Made by a program: the position numbers and the translations under genes. The notes below the pieces were generated by a model. It saw nothing but the letters and a program-made list of their open reading frames with translations, was not told where the DNA came from and searched no databases. From Agarilytica rhodophyticola (lineage in GTDB: Bacteria; Pseudomonadota; Gammaproteobacteria; Pseudomonadales; Cellvibrionaceae): a stretch of DNA of 64,000 nt. The number at the start of each line of letters is the position of its first letter. Positions within the stretch are counted from its first letter, which is position 1. The stretch lies in NCBI RefSeq assembly GCF_002157225.2, contig NZ_CP020038.1:62001-126000 (forward strand). The letters are read 5' to 3'. Below are positions 26,019 to 34,566 of the stretch, in pieces.

Positions 26019-26938
26019 TGGAAAACTATAAGTTGGACTTAGCTTGGCGTTATCACCAGCAAGGACAAGATGACCTCGCCATTGACCAGCTGCGAGATCT
26101 TTTGTCCCAAGATCCTCAACATGCAAGGGCTCACGGCCTATTGGCATCGTGTTTGTTGGCTCAATCGCGCTTACACGCGGCTGAATATGAAGTAAAAACA
26201 GCACTAGAAATAAATCCTACCGATGCGTATCTCTTTTTTGTACGAGCGCAAGTTGATTTACACCAGCGTCGTTTCAAACAAGCTTTGCAATACTGCGACG
26301 AGGCATTATCGTTATCCCCACAATTAGTATCGGTATATTTGCTTAAAAGCGAAGTGTACATGTTGCTCGATAAACGCGACCAAGCTTATGAAAATATTGT
26401 TCAAGCCGCTAGCTTAGAGCCAGATAATGAAGATGTAATTGTTGCCTATGGTGAATACCATCTTGCTATAGGAGATTATGAAAAAGCAGAGGGTTGTGCT
26501 AAAGATGCCTTAGCGATAGATGCTCAGGCAGAAGATGCTAATATTTTGATGGGTAAAATAAAACTGGCACAAGGTAACATTCCCGAAGCTGAATACCATG
26601 CAAAATTTGTTATTTCGCGAAACCCCAACTCTAGCGTTGCCTTAAATTTATTTAGCCATATAAAAATGCGCTCAAACTTTTTTCTCGGTTTATGGTGGCG
26701 AGCTAACAGTTGGATTACCACCTTGGGTAATACCAAAGCGGTAATGGTACTGATCGGCGCTTACCTATTATTTAACCTTCTTTCCCAAGTGTTAAACGAC
26801 TTAGGACAGCCTGGCCTGGGCGAGCTTGTATCATACACATGGCTATTGTTGGTGGTATATTCCTGGGTAGGTGTTCCCATGTATTATCGCGCGCTGAAAA
26901 AAGAATTAGAGAAGTTTTCGTTTAATCCTGATTTTTAG
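26018..26938 (+). CDS. TPR protein with C-terminal membrane helices
   Basis: The 306-residue protein has about six tetratricopeptide repeats in residues 5-205 (for example DLAIDQLRDLLSQDPQHARAH and AEYEVKTALEINPTDAYLFF), then two hydrophobic helices (about 235-258 and 265-288; VMVLIGAYLLFNLL and YTWLLLVVYSWVGVPMY). The repeats would face the cytoplasm as a docking surface. It is the third gene of the AAA+ operon, overlapping the preceding stop by one base. A role as adaptor between the ATPase and a membrane substrate is inference from gene order. Confidence 0.88.
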   Translation: MENYKLDLAWRYHQQGQDDLAIDQLRDLLSQDPQHARAHGLLASCLLAQSRLHAAEYEVKTALEINPTDAYLFFVRAQVDLHQRRFKQALQYCDEALSLSPQLVSVYLLKSEVYMLLDKRDQAYENIVQAASLEPDNEDVIVAYGEYHLAIGDYEKAEGCAKDALAIDAQAEDANILMGKIKLAQGNIPEAEYHAKFVISRNPNSSVALNLFSHIKMRSNFFLGLWWRANSWITTLGNTKAVMVLIGAYLLFNLLSQVLNDLGQPGLGELVSYTWLLLVVYSWVGVPMYYRALKKELEKFSFNPDF

Positions 26939-27028
26939 ATTTTATATTGTTTAAACCTGTTAGTATCTGTGGCGTTTTTCTATATGGTAATTTGTTAATA
27001 TGGCTTTTATGTAACATGCTTTAAAAGC

Positions 27029-27616
27029 CTACACCGGTAGACCGTCCCAACCATCTGCTGCAAAGGTTTTAAAGCCCGTAATGTTCGCCTCTTCTAATGC
27101 TTTTTTTAAAGTATCATCAATAAATAGCTGAGTTGTCATATTAATGGGGGCAAATATCTTGGCGTCTGATGATACATTTTGCTTAACCGAAAGTTTGGAA
27201 ATATTTTTAATCCGATCCGGGAAAAAAGCATTGAAGGCAACTTTTGATTTTTCCATGTCGATAAAGTCCACTAACTCTAAGCAGTTAAATATATAGTAGT
27301 CATCTGACACTGGGCGGTTTAGATGATCCCAAATTCTCACATTAAGAAATTCTTCATTTATGCCTTCAGCTTCGAATAACTCTTTTACTTTCTCGTGTAT
27401 TACTACAACACCATCTAGGCAATCTAAAATATCGTAAAGCTTTAGCCTCTCTTCATAATTAGGATCAAAGCACATCACTGCATCGTCAATACCGGGATAA
27501 CCAGCCTTTAGAGATTTACCTTTGCGATATTTATTTGCCTTGGGGCCATCAGCAGGAACAGTGGACAAAACCGCCCCATCTTCGAGCGAGTTCGCGAAAA
27601 ATGACCAATATTTCAT
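27029..27616 (-). CDS. DUF1629/Imm11-like immunity protein
   Basis: The 195-residue protein resembles the DUF1629 immunity family: start MKYWSFFANSLEDG, an acidic middle (PNYEERLKLYDILDCLDGVVVI), IFNCLELVDFIDMEKSKV, and a closing helix with LKKALEEANITGFKTF, the family's C-terminal pattern. It lies 17 bases downstream of the AHH nuclease-type toxin on the same strand, the usual order for toxin then immunity. It is presumed to bind and block that toxin in the cytoplasm. The family call is by pattern and not certain in number. Confidence 0.75.
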   Translation of the reverse strand: MKYWSFFANSLEDGAVLSTVPADGPKANKYRKGKSLKAGYPGIDDAVMCFDPNYEERLKLYDILDCLDGVVVIHEKVKELFEAEGINEEFLNVRIWDHLNRPVSDDYYIFNCLELVDFIDMEKSKVAFNAFFPDRIKNISKLSVKQNVSSDAKIFAPINMTTQLFIDDTLKKALEEANITGFKTFAADGWDGLPV

Positions 27617-27633
27617 TGTTACATAGCCCTCTT

Positions 27634-28596
27634 TTATTTCAATGCGCCGTATTTATATTTTGTTCCCGATTTTGCTTGATACTTAAGTAACTCCCGTTCT
27701 TCTGCCTCTAATTCCATTGCTTCTTTTGTTACTTTGGCTGTTACAGATGCCTTTCCTATTTTAATTAATAATTTCCAAAGTTTATCTTCAAGCTGATTGC
27801 GATCTCTAAGTGAATTTGTTATCGCAACAGTAACCTGTGGATGATCTTCTCCAAGCTCATCTTCCGCATCTTGTAGATCCTGTTTTAGCGCTTTTAGTTC
27901 TTTTATAACCAATTTGGTATATTCGGCATGGTTGCTGGGATGCTGAATAAGATCGTGAACTGGTTGAAAAAAGTCCATATTATTAGCTGGCAAAGCAATT
28001 ATATTATGACCATGGTTAATATCATAATCAGACATTAATAGCAGTTGATATTGTGTCGGTGTAAAAATCTCTTCTTTACTTCCTTTTTTTGTTTCCATTG
28101 TGGTAAATGCTTCGCCGGGTATCAGATGATGCGCTTCCCAATTATAGGGTTTGCTGCATCCGCCCGTGCGTCGTTTGCCATTTGCACTATCTGCTTTTTG
28201 TAGCACCGCTTTGTAGTTGAAGTTACATTCTACACTGCCTAGTTTGAAATAGTTCTCAAATAGCTCCAAAATTAATGGGCGGTGTGTTCCAAAGAGATGT
28301 TTGGCGTTAGCACTGATTGTCATATAAACATCTTTTCTATCGTTGTCTGTCTTTATGTAGTCGCTGAAATTGCCTTTGTAATCACCGTCCTTGTGAAGAA
28401 CTGCTTTTAAATCAGCTGAGCTGGCGGTGTGCTTATCTTCAGTCGAACTGTCGTCTTTTTTATCTTTAGAGCTTTTTCGGCTTTTGGGCATTGTCCACTT
28501 GTTGGGAGTGGATGTTTCGAATAGGCTTTTTAGCACTAAACTTTTTGTGCGAGCTCCCCTGCCGTATTCCTGTACCCGGCGGCTTTTCACAGACAT
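27634..28596 (-). CDS. AHH nuclease-domain toxin
   Basis: The 320-residue protein has a basic, low-complexity N-terminus (residues 1-65), a middle region of unknown fold, and an AHH/HNH-type nuclease block (about 145-215): NWEAHHLIPGEAF with the His-His pair, and YDINHGHNIIALP. The C-terminal third is charged and helical. No secretion domain (PAAR, VgrG, RHS, LXG) is fused, so it would need a separate carrier such as T6SS. AGGAGA precedes the ATG at 28596. An immunity-like gene follows after 17 bases. DNA or RNA as target is not decided by sequence. Confidence 0.8.
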   Translation of the reverse strand: MSVKSRRVQEYGRGARTKSLVLKSLFETSTPNKWTMPKSRKSSKDKKDDSSTEDKHTASSADLKAVLHKDGDYKGNFSDYIKTDNDRKDVYMTISANAKHLFGTHRPLILELFENYFKLGSVECNFNYKAVLQKADSANGKRRTGGCSKPYNWEAHHLIPGEAFTTMETKKGSKEEIFTPTQYQLLLMSDYDINHGHNIIALPANNMDFFQPVHDLIQHPSNHAEYTKLVIKELKALKQDLQDAEDELGEDHPQVTVAITNSLRDRNQLEDKLWKLLIKIGKASVTAKVTKEAMELEAEERELLKYQAKSGTKYKYGALK

Positions 28597-28699
28597 ATTT
28601 TATCTCCTAAATATTTTCTTAAAGTCTGTTAATAAGTTTATATAGTATATCAAGGTGAGTTTTGGGTTGATACAGTCTAGCTGCAGCTGAAAGGACTTC

Positions 28700-29176
28700 T
28701 TAATCTAATGTTTTAGAGTTTTCCAAACACACCGAATAAAATTTACTATAGGGATCTAGCTTGTAATCACCAAAAGGCCCGCACTCGACGAATCCATATT
28801 TTTTGTACAAATTAATGGCCGGGCCAAAGAATTGATCGCTACCAGTTTCAAGGCTGAGAGTTTTATAACCTCTTTCTTTGGCTTCTTGCAAAATTGCCTG
28901 TAATATTTTTGAAGCTGCGCCTTTACGTAAAAAGGCATCATTAGTTTTCATCGACTTCAATTCACCTGCTGTCGGTGATATTTCTTTTAATGCACCACAG
29001 CCTGCCAATTCGCCGTTAATTCGGGCAGACCAAAATGTTATTGCCGAATCTTTCAACTTTTCTTGATCTAAAGCATGGATACTTTCTGCAGGAGAGTATT
29101 CCTGCATGTTTTGTAAGTGCTCATTTAAAAGTTGAGCGACTTTACCATCGCTCAAATCATCTAAAATAATTTTCAT
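28700..29176 (-). CDS. GNAT-family N-acetyltransferase
   Basis: The 158-residue protein shows the GNAT core: WSARINGELAGCGALKEI, ELKSMKTNDAFLRKGAASKIL with the acetyl-CoA loop (R-K-G-A-A-S), and LYKKYGFVECGPFGDY. Length is typical. It is similar to the PA4866/YhhY-like group of small-amine acetyltransferases. It starts 12 bases after the lipoprotein gene on the same strand, so the two may be co-transcribed. The target is unknown. Confidence 0.88.
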   Translation of the reverse strand: MKIILDDLSDGKVAQLLNEHLQNMQEYSPAESIHALDQEKLKDSAITFWSARINGELAGCGALKEISPTAGELKSMKTNDAFLRKGAASKILQAILQEAKERGYKTLSLETGSDQFFGPAINLYKKYGFVECGPFGDYKLDPYSKFYSVCLENSKTLD

Positions 29177-29188
29177 ATTTATATTTCC

Positions 29189-29644
29189 CTAGAGCCACTT
29201 ACTGGTTGGCTGCTCGACACATTTTTTACTTTCGTATGAATTACTATCTCTGTGAATCTTAATTGATTCGCAAGCGTGTACAGATAGTCGCAATTCGTCT
29301 GAGTCTAGCATGCGCTCGTATAGAACTGTCCAATATTTTTTATCTTGTGTACGTATAAGTATTTCTGTGACAGTGGAGTCTGGTAGGGCTTCATTCGTTC
29401 CGAATTTTACAGAGCGCTTATGTATAATCGCTCTTCTTACACACTCGATGCCATAGAGTACACTGCCTTGCCCTTTCGCACCTTGTAAGTCATGAAATCC
29501 ACAATCAACAGCTTCAGGGCCTGCTAACCTTTCCACATTATCAACAACGCCGGTTATATCCCAACCACCTTCTGTAAAGGACATGAGGCTGGGGGTGCAT
29601 GCTGTTAACAGTACAGTAAGTAATATCGCTACTAATACCTTCAT
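29189..29644 (-). CDS. Predicted lipoprotein, unrecognised
   Basis: The 151-residue protein has an N-terminal lipoprotein signal with lipobox LLTAC (acylated Cys16). The mature part contains four further Cys residues and a mixed beta pattern (VTEILIRTQDKKYWTVLYERML). No conserved family is recognised. It should sit at the outer or inner membrane facing the periplasm. It is followed by a GNAT gene at a gap of 12 bases. Confidence 0.75.
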   Translation of the reverse strand: MKVLVAILLTVLLTACTPSLMSFTEGGWDITGVVDNVERLAGPEAVDCGFHDLQGAKGQGSVLYGIECVRRAIIHKRSVKFGTNEALPDSTVTEILIRTQDKKYWTVLYERMLDSDELRLSVHACESIKIHRDSNSYESKKCVEQPTSKWL

Positions 29645-29723
29645 ATTATTCCTAATGCCTCTTGAATATTGAAAAAAGTGCCGCTAAAAAAGGTTAACAT
29701 AGCAAACTCTTTGTCAACAGGTT

Positions 29724-30341
29724 TTAAGCTTTGCTTTGTGAAATATCTTTGCTTGAGTTTATTATAATTCGATGTTTGTTATTGATTATGACAACTGCTG
29801 CATAACCAAACCATCCCATTGTAGGGATTGCCCACATGCGCTGTATTAAACCGTTGTATGAAGATGGTATAAAACCAGCGTAAATTAACCAAAACATAAA
29901 AACATGTATAAGTGATAGTATTATTGAAAGCTCCTCGAATCTATTTGAGCTGAGCCTGCCCTTGAACTCCAGTGCGACACACACCGGAATAAGTATCATA
30001 AATATTGACAAGTTATATAACAGGTGCAAAGGGCTTTCCAACGTCCATATACCTGCACTTATCATACTAAAACCAAGCAGCATGATAGTTAGTGCTCCAC
30101 TAGAAAATCTATACTTACTAGATGCGTAAATGCCTATACTAAAAACACACATAGATATTCCAATCAAAATATCTGCGGCTCGATGAGTAACAGAGTAGAT
30201 AGGTGCCTCCAGTGCCACATGACTAATGCTTTTTGCCAAGACATCGAAGTTAGGTATTAAGAAACCAATACCAATATTAATAATGGATACCATCCAAATA
30301 AGATGCCCTTGGTACAAGCTCCAATACGTTGCTCTATTCAT
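29724..30341 (-). CDS. DUF998-like polytopic membrane protein
   Basis: From the ATG at 30341 the protein has 205 residues and six hydrophobic helices, with HRAADILIGISMCVFSIGI and IWTLESPLHLLYNLSI, the layout of DUF998 membrane proteins. The start is set by AAAGGAG just upstream. The frame is open for another 72 codons to 30557, but that stretch is basic and low-complexity, runs through C-rich repeats and has no ribosome site, so it is probably not translated. Function is unknown. Confidence 0.7.
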   Translation of the reverse strand: MNRATYWSLYQGHLIWMVSIINIGIGFLIPNFDVLAKSISHVALEAPIYSVTHRAADILIGISMCVFSIGIYASSKYRFSSGALTIMLLGFSMISAGIWTLESPLHLLYNLSIFMILIPVCVALEFKGRLSSNRFEELSIILSLIHVFMFWLIYAGFIPSSYNGLIQRMWAIPTMGWFGYAAVVIINNKHRIIINSSKDISQSKA

Positions 30342-30705
30342 GATACTCCTTTGATTTACTGGAAGCATAAAAACTGGGAGAGTAGTGTCAGCTTTATACC
30401 TATTAAGTAATTTATTTATTAAGGCTTGTGCCATCTTTTTTTGATCACTTGCCTTACCTGAGCTCATACTGCGTTGAGATTCTATGAATACTATCTTGTA
30501 TCTGCCTTCGCGTCTCTCTGTACTCCCCTCTGTACCCCCCCTCCTCGTCTTTAGCAATTCAACCTAGGTTTATATCTTTAAAGCGGATGTCTCTTCTTTT
30601 TAGGATATTTACCTGTGATGATGCTCTTAACTATCCATGAAGAACTCCTAACTATTTGATTTTATTAGATAAATTAAAAATAAGTGAAAAAATACCACAA
30701 TAGTG
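30342..30705. other. Intergenic stretch upstream of DUF998 gene and redox operon
   Basis: Divergent control region. It contains C-rich low-complexity sequence near 30505-30545 on the plus strand, which produces a spurious N-terminal extension of the DUF998 reading frame. I see no gene here. Confidence 0.5.
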
Positions 30706-30758
30706 TTGACCGATCGCTACAGACAGGCATATACTGTTTGTACTGATCGCTACAGACA
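30706..30758 (+). promoter_or_regulatory. Sigma-70 promoter with duplicated operator for the redox/GST operon
   Basis: TTGACC (30706-30711) and TATACT (30730-30735) are 18 bp apart. The 14-mer GATCGCTACAGACA occurs twice, at 30712-30725 inside the spacer and at 30745-30758 just after the expected start site. The copies are 33 bp apart, about three helical turns. A repressor bound at both sites would block the promoter. No TetR or similar gene is adjacent. Confidence 0.7.
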
Positions 30759-30824
30759 TGCTTAAGTTTGTTTGCGGTAAATAATATGAATCTGATTAAC
30801 AACTTAAAATAGCGGAGAGTCCCC

Positions 30825-31391
30825 ATGGTTGATTTCACTACTTATAAAATTGATACAGCTTCTGAAGAAGCGAAGCCACTTCTTAAAAGCGCAAAACAAG
30901 CTTTCGGCTTAGAGGCAAATTTGTTTGGCAAGATGGCTGAAGCGCCGGCCTTGCTAGAAGGTTATCTGACGTTAGCCAATATCTTTGATAAATCTAATCT
31001 TAGTGAGACTGAACGTCAGATTATTTTGATGACTAATAATCGTTTAAATGGTTGCACCTATTGTATGGCTGCCCATACTACAATCTCGCAAATGAAAAAA
31101 GTACCACAAGATGTTATTGATGCCTTACGTGCTGGAACAGCTATCGCCGATCCAAAGCTTGAAGCCTTACGAACTTTTGCCGTTACGGTAAATGAAACTC
31201 GCGGCTGGCCTAGTGATGAGCAAGTCTCTGCACTTATTGCTGCAGGCTACAGCCGTCAAACAGTTTTAGAAGTAATTTTAGGCACAAGCCTTAAGGTCAT
31301 GTCTAACTACACCAACCACATTACTCATACTGATGTTGATGATGCATTTAAAGCAAATGTCTGGTCATCTGAAGATTCCACTGCTGCTTAA
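30825..31391 (+). CDS. Carboxymuconolactone decarboxylase/AhpD-like peroxidase-related protein
   Basis: The 188-residue all-helical protein has the AhpD-type redox motif NGCTYCMAAHTTISQ (Cys-x-x-Cys with a His four residues on) near residue 86, and a downstream EVILGTSLKVMSNYTNHI segment. Such proteins act as thiol peroxidases or decarboxylase-like enzymes. It is the first gene after the promoter at 30706-30735, with GGAGAG before the ATG. The following thioredoxin-like, glutathione transferase and ThuA genes suggest a role in thiol-dependent detoxification. Confidence 0.9.
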   Translation: MVDFTTYKIDTASEEAKPLLKSAKQAFGLEANLFGKMAEAPALLEGYLTLANIFDKSNLSETERQIILMTNNRLNGCTYCMAAHTTISQMKKVPQDVIDALRAGTAIADPKLEALRTFAVTVNETRGWPSDEQVSALIAAGYSRQTVLEVILGTSLKVMSNYTNHITHTDVDDAFKANVWSSEDSTAA

Positions 31392-31508
31392 AAATTAGTG
31401 GAACGGTTCTCGGCTGTATTCTTGCTGTTGCGATTTTCTTAAAGAAAAGAATTAGGTCGGGTAGCCCCGGTAATGTTTTTTTAAAAAATAACCAAGGAAA
31501 TAGTAATC

Positions 31509-32054
31509 ATGTTACTCGATACCCCTACCTGTGATTTTGGTTGGAAGGCGCCCGACTTCACCCTTAGAGACCCGGACGGAAATAGTTATACCATGTCCGA
31601 GCAACTCGGTGACAAAGGTCTTTTAATCGCATTTATTTGCAACCATTGCCCTTACGTACAAGCTATTGCTGAACGCTTTTCTGAAGATGTGCGCGAACTG
31701 CAGGCCGAAGGTATTAATGTTCTGGCAGTTATGTCTAATGACTATCGTTATGTTGAGATAGACAGCCCTCCTTTTATGAAGAAGTTTGCTAAGCAACACA
31801 ACTTTAGTTTTCCCTATTTAATTGATGAAACTCAGCAAGTTGGGCGCGCTTATAACGCCGTATGTACTCCGGATTTCTTCGGTTTTAACAAAGATGGTGA
31901 ACTGCAATACCGTGGTCGTTTAGATGATGCTCGCATGGGCAATCCCGCCAATAGGAACAAGGAACTTGTTAACGCGATGAAACAAATTGCAAGTACCGGA
32001 AAAGGGCCAAGCCAACAAATACCGAGCATGGGTTGCTCAATTAAGTGGAGTTAA
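31509..32054 (+). CDS. Thioredoxin-fold (AhpC/TSA-Redoxin type) protein
   Basis: The 181-residue cytoplasmic protein has the active-site segment [16 protein letters not shown] (Cys-Asn-His-Cys) near residue 47 after a conserved [15 protein letters not shown] start, then [22 protein letters not shown]. This matches the thioredoxin-like family of about 180-190 residues with a CNHCPYV motif, thought to be thiol-disulfide exchange proteins or peroxiredoxin-like. The gap to the preceding gene is 117 bases. It ends five bases before the first GST start. Confidence 0.9.
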   Translation: MLLDTPTCDFGWKAPDFTLRDPDGNSYTMSEQLGDKGLLIAFICNHCPYVQAIAERFSEDVRELQAEGINVLAVMSNDYRYVEIDSPPFMKKFAKQHNFSFPYLIDETQQVGRAYNAVCTPDFFGFNKDGELQYRGRLDDARMGNPANRNKELVNAMKQIASTGKGPSQQIPSMGCSIKWS

Positions 32055-32058
32055 GAAA

Positions 32059-32742
32059 ATGTCTAATATTGATCTTTATACATGGGTCACACCCAATGGT
32101 TGGAAGGTTTCAGCAACACTGGAAGAGCTAGGCTTAGATTACAACGTTAAGCCAATTGATATTACTAGCGGTATTCAAAAACAAGCGGAGTTTGTTTCTA
32201 TTAATCCCAATGGTCGTATACCGGCCATTGTCGATCATGATGAAGATGGACTAACTATTTTTGAGTCCGGTGCAATCATGGTTTATCTCGCGGAAAAAAC
32301 CGGAAAATTAATACCGACAGATATCAAAGGCCGTTTCAATGTTATGCAGTGGTTAATGTTTCAAATGGGCGGCGTTGGGCCTATGCAAGGACAAGCCAAT
32401 GTTTTTTACCGTTATTTTCCGGAGAAAATTCCTGCTGCAATTGAACGTTATCAAAATGAGACTCGTCGACTATATGGCGTACTTAATTCACAGCTAGAGA
32501 AAAATGAATATTTGGCCGGTGATTATTCTATTGCGGATATTGCCAATTGGAGTTGGGTACGTGTGCACAACTTTGCAGGCGTCGACATTAGCCAATTTGA
32601 GCATGTTAAGCGTTGGCTTGATCAGTTAGAAGCCCGGCCAGCACTGGCCCGCGGCGCTGCTGTACCTCACCAAACAAACTTCAACAGCCCAGAAGAAGAA
32701 TCTGAAGCTGTTGAGTCAACTAAAAACATGGTGTCTCGCTAA
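32059..32742 (+). CDS. Glutathione S-transferase (Ure2/YfcG-like)
   Basis: The 227-residue protein has a GST thioredoxin-like N-domain ([47 protein letters not shown]) and a helical C-domain ([26 protein letters not shown]). The TPNGWKV segment is typical of the Ure2p/YfcG (nu) class, which has disulfide-bond reductase activity with glutathione. The ATG at 32059 is chosen with GGAG upstream; the frame opens earlier inside the preceding gene. It lies 25 bases before a second GST gene. Confidence 0.92.
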   Translation: MSNIDLYTWVTPNGWKVSATLEELGLDYNVKPIDITSGIQKQAEFVSINPNGRIPAIVDHDEDGLTIFESGAIMVYLAEKTGKLIPTDIKGRFNVMQWLMFQMGGVGPMQGQANVFYRYFPEKIPAAIERYQNETRRLYGVLNSQLEKNEYLAGDYSIADIANWSWVRVHNFAGVDISQFEHVKRWLDQLEARPALARGAAVPHQTNFNSPEEESEAVESTKNMVSR

Positions 32743-32767
32743 CATCCAGTTTTCCGGAGAATGACCA

Positions 32768-33397
32768 ATGAAATTATTTGATATGGCCGGTGCGCCTAAC
32801 CCGCGACGTGTGCGTGTATTTCTCGCTGAAAAAGATATCGATATTGAAAAAGTTCAAATTGATATTATGAATGGTGAAAATCTTAAATCCGATTACTTAG
32901 CGATAAATCCACGTGGTGTATTGCCAACTTTGCAACTTGATGATGGCTCTATTGTAGATGAGGCGAGTGCTATTTGCCGATACTTTGAAGAAGTAAAACC
33001 CGAACCTCCACTTTATGGTGAAAGTGCTAAGTCAAAAGCTGTAATTGAATCGTGGGTTCGTCAAATCGAAGGTGACGCTTTTACCCCGACGGCTGACGTG
33101 CTTCGCAATACTAATCCTGCTTTCGAAAACCGTTCTATTCCTGGCACTAATAATACTGCACAGGTTCCTGCACTAGCTGAACGTGGCACTGACCGTGTAC
33201 TAGCTTTTTATAAACGTCTCGATCGTCATTTAGCCGGTTCTAAATATATTGCATCTGATAGTTTTTCTGCCGCGGATATCACCGCCATGTGTGCCATTGA
33301 TTTCGCTGAATTCGTGGGTATCGCTGTGCCGTCAGAATTAACTAGTCTTGCAGATTGGCGTGCACGTATGGCACTGCGCCCAAGTGCTCAAGCTTAA
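32768..33397 (+). CDS. Glutathione S-transferase
   Basis: The 209-residue protein has an N-domain with MAGAPNPRRVRVFLAEK, the NPRGVLPTLQL cis-Pro loop and EASAICRYFEE, and a C-domain with SKYIASDSFSAADITAMCAIDF. It belongs to a different GST class from its neighbour (the N-terminal SPNP/APNPRR type, beta/theta-like). CCGGAGAA precedes the ATG. It is the fourth gene of the operon. Confidence 0.92.
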   Translation: MKLFDMAGAPNPRRVRVFLAEKDIDIEKVQIDIMNGENLKSDYLAINPRGVLPTLQLDDGSIVDEASAICRYFEEVKPEPPLYGESAKSKAVIESWVRQIEGDAFTPTADVLRNTNPAFENRSIPGTNNTAQVPALAERGTDRVLAFYKRLDRHLAGSKYIASDSFSAADITAMCAIDFAEFVGIAVPSELTSLADWRARMALRPSAQA

Positions 33398-33488
33398 CCC
33401 AATCGGCTAAATCACATGAAGTAAGCAGCACATTATTAGTTAAGGGCTCCATTCGAGCGAAGTTGAGACGTTTTAATAGGAGAGCATT

Positions 33489-34289
33489 ATGGCACAAGTA
33501 ATTGAGGCACTTTTAGTCACTAAAGGTCATCCATTTGAACGTGAACCTTTCTTCGAGACCATCGATGCAATAGAGAGTCCTACTGAAAACACTTTTATTA
33601 ATTGGACTCATGTTGAGCACCCGGCAGCAGAAGCAGTGCTGACACAAGAGGGAGTAGCAATTTATGATGTGGTGGTCTTCTACGATATGCCTGGCGTGAC
33701 CTTTACCAGACAAAATTCACCTTTCGCCATCTCTGAGCCAACGGAAAATTTCAAGAATAATTTCCGTACTCTGCTTGAGCAAGGCAAACCCATGATATTT
33801 ATGCATCACGCTATTGCTAGCTGGCCCACATGGCCAGAATATGCTGATTGGATTGGTGGCCGGTTTCACTTCCTACCTGGCGAACTAAGGGGAGTGAAGT
33901 ATCCAGGTTCTGGTTATCGTTTTCGAGTTCAACAAACCATTACAGTAGAAGACCCTGAGCACCCCATTGTGCAAGGCCTTGGTGAGAGCTTCCCCTATTG
34001 TGATGAAGCTTACATGATGCCGGTTTTTGAAGATGAGGTGCAACCTCTTCTACGCAGCGATTTTACTTTTACTGCTGACAAATTCCGCTATGGCGGTGTT
34101 GGTTTTCAACAGCACCCCGAAGGCTCAAATCTTGTTGGTTGGACGAAGAAAGCGCTCAATTCATCCATTGCTTATCTGCAATTTGGTCATGACCAAGTGG
34201 CCTATCGAAATCCTTACTACCGACGACTTTTTGCGAATGCTATTGTTTGGGCAGCAGCGCAAGGTCGAAATCTCGAAAACGCTGCGTAA
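33489..34289 (+). CDS. ThuA-like (trehalose utilisation family) protein
   Basis: The 266-residue protein shows the ThuA-like glutamine amidotransferase-type fold: LVTKGHPFEREPFFETID, VVVFYDMPGV, KPMIFMHHAIASWPTWPEYADWIGGRFHF, and the C-terminal SIAYLQFGHDQVAYRNPYYRRLFANAIVWA. ThuA members are linked to disaccharide oxidation in rhizobia, but many have unknown roles. AATAGGAGAG precedes the ATG. It ends the operon; the association of ThuA with glutathione enzymes is unusual and does not fix a function. Confidence 0.85.
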   Translation: MAQVIEALLVTKGHPFEREPFFETIDAIESPTENTFINWTHVEHPAAEAVLTQEGVAIYDVVVFYDMPGVTFTRQNSPFAISEPTENFKNNFRTLLEQGKPMIFMHHAIASWPTWPEYADWIGGRFHFLPGELRGVKYPGSGYRFRVQQTITVEDPEHPIVQGLGESFPYCDEAYMMPVFEDEVQPLLRSDFTFTADKFRYGGVGFQQHPEGSNLVGWTKKALNSSIAYLQFGHDQVAYRNPYYRRLFANAIVWAAAQGRNLENAA

Positions 34290-34299
34290 GGGGGGAGGT

Positions 34300-34497
34300 T
34301 GCTCTATTTATACGGTGAAGGAGTATGAGTTAACAAAACCTAGACTCGCCCATGAACTTATGCATGTAATGCAGTATGAAAGATAAGGTTCATTTCAAAA
34401 AATACTGACACGCTACCTTACTTAAGTCGCTACCCATGGCTACAAAAATGCTCCTTTGGAAGTTGAAGCTTATAAAGCTAACGAAAAATACAAATAG
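34300..34497 (+). pseudogene. Remnant of an HExxH zinc-peptidase-like (DUF4157-type) gene
   Basis: One plus-strand frame gives RLAHELMHVMQYER, then a TAA at 34384, then SFQKILTRYLT, a second TAA at 34423, then VATHGYKNAPLEVEAYKAN, ending at a TAG at 34495. HELMH is a zinc-binding HExxH motif, and the order of the three pieces matches the C-terminal end of small zinc-peptidase-like proteins with HELxHVxQYxRLG and YGYxNAPLExEA motifs. Two in-frame stops and no start mean it is dead. It sits directly after thuA. Confidence 0.65.
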
Positions 34498-34566
34498 CGA
34501 ATAAAGGGGGGCACCTCCTTACGTTTTTAAGAATCTGTTCGCATTATTAATTCGCCAGGTTAATAG

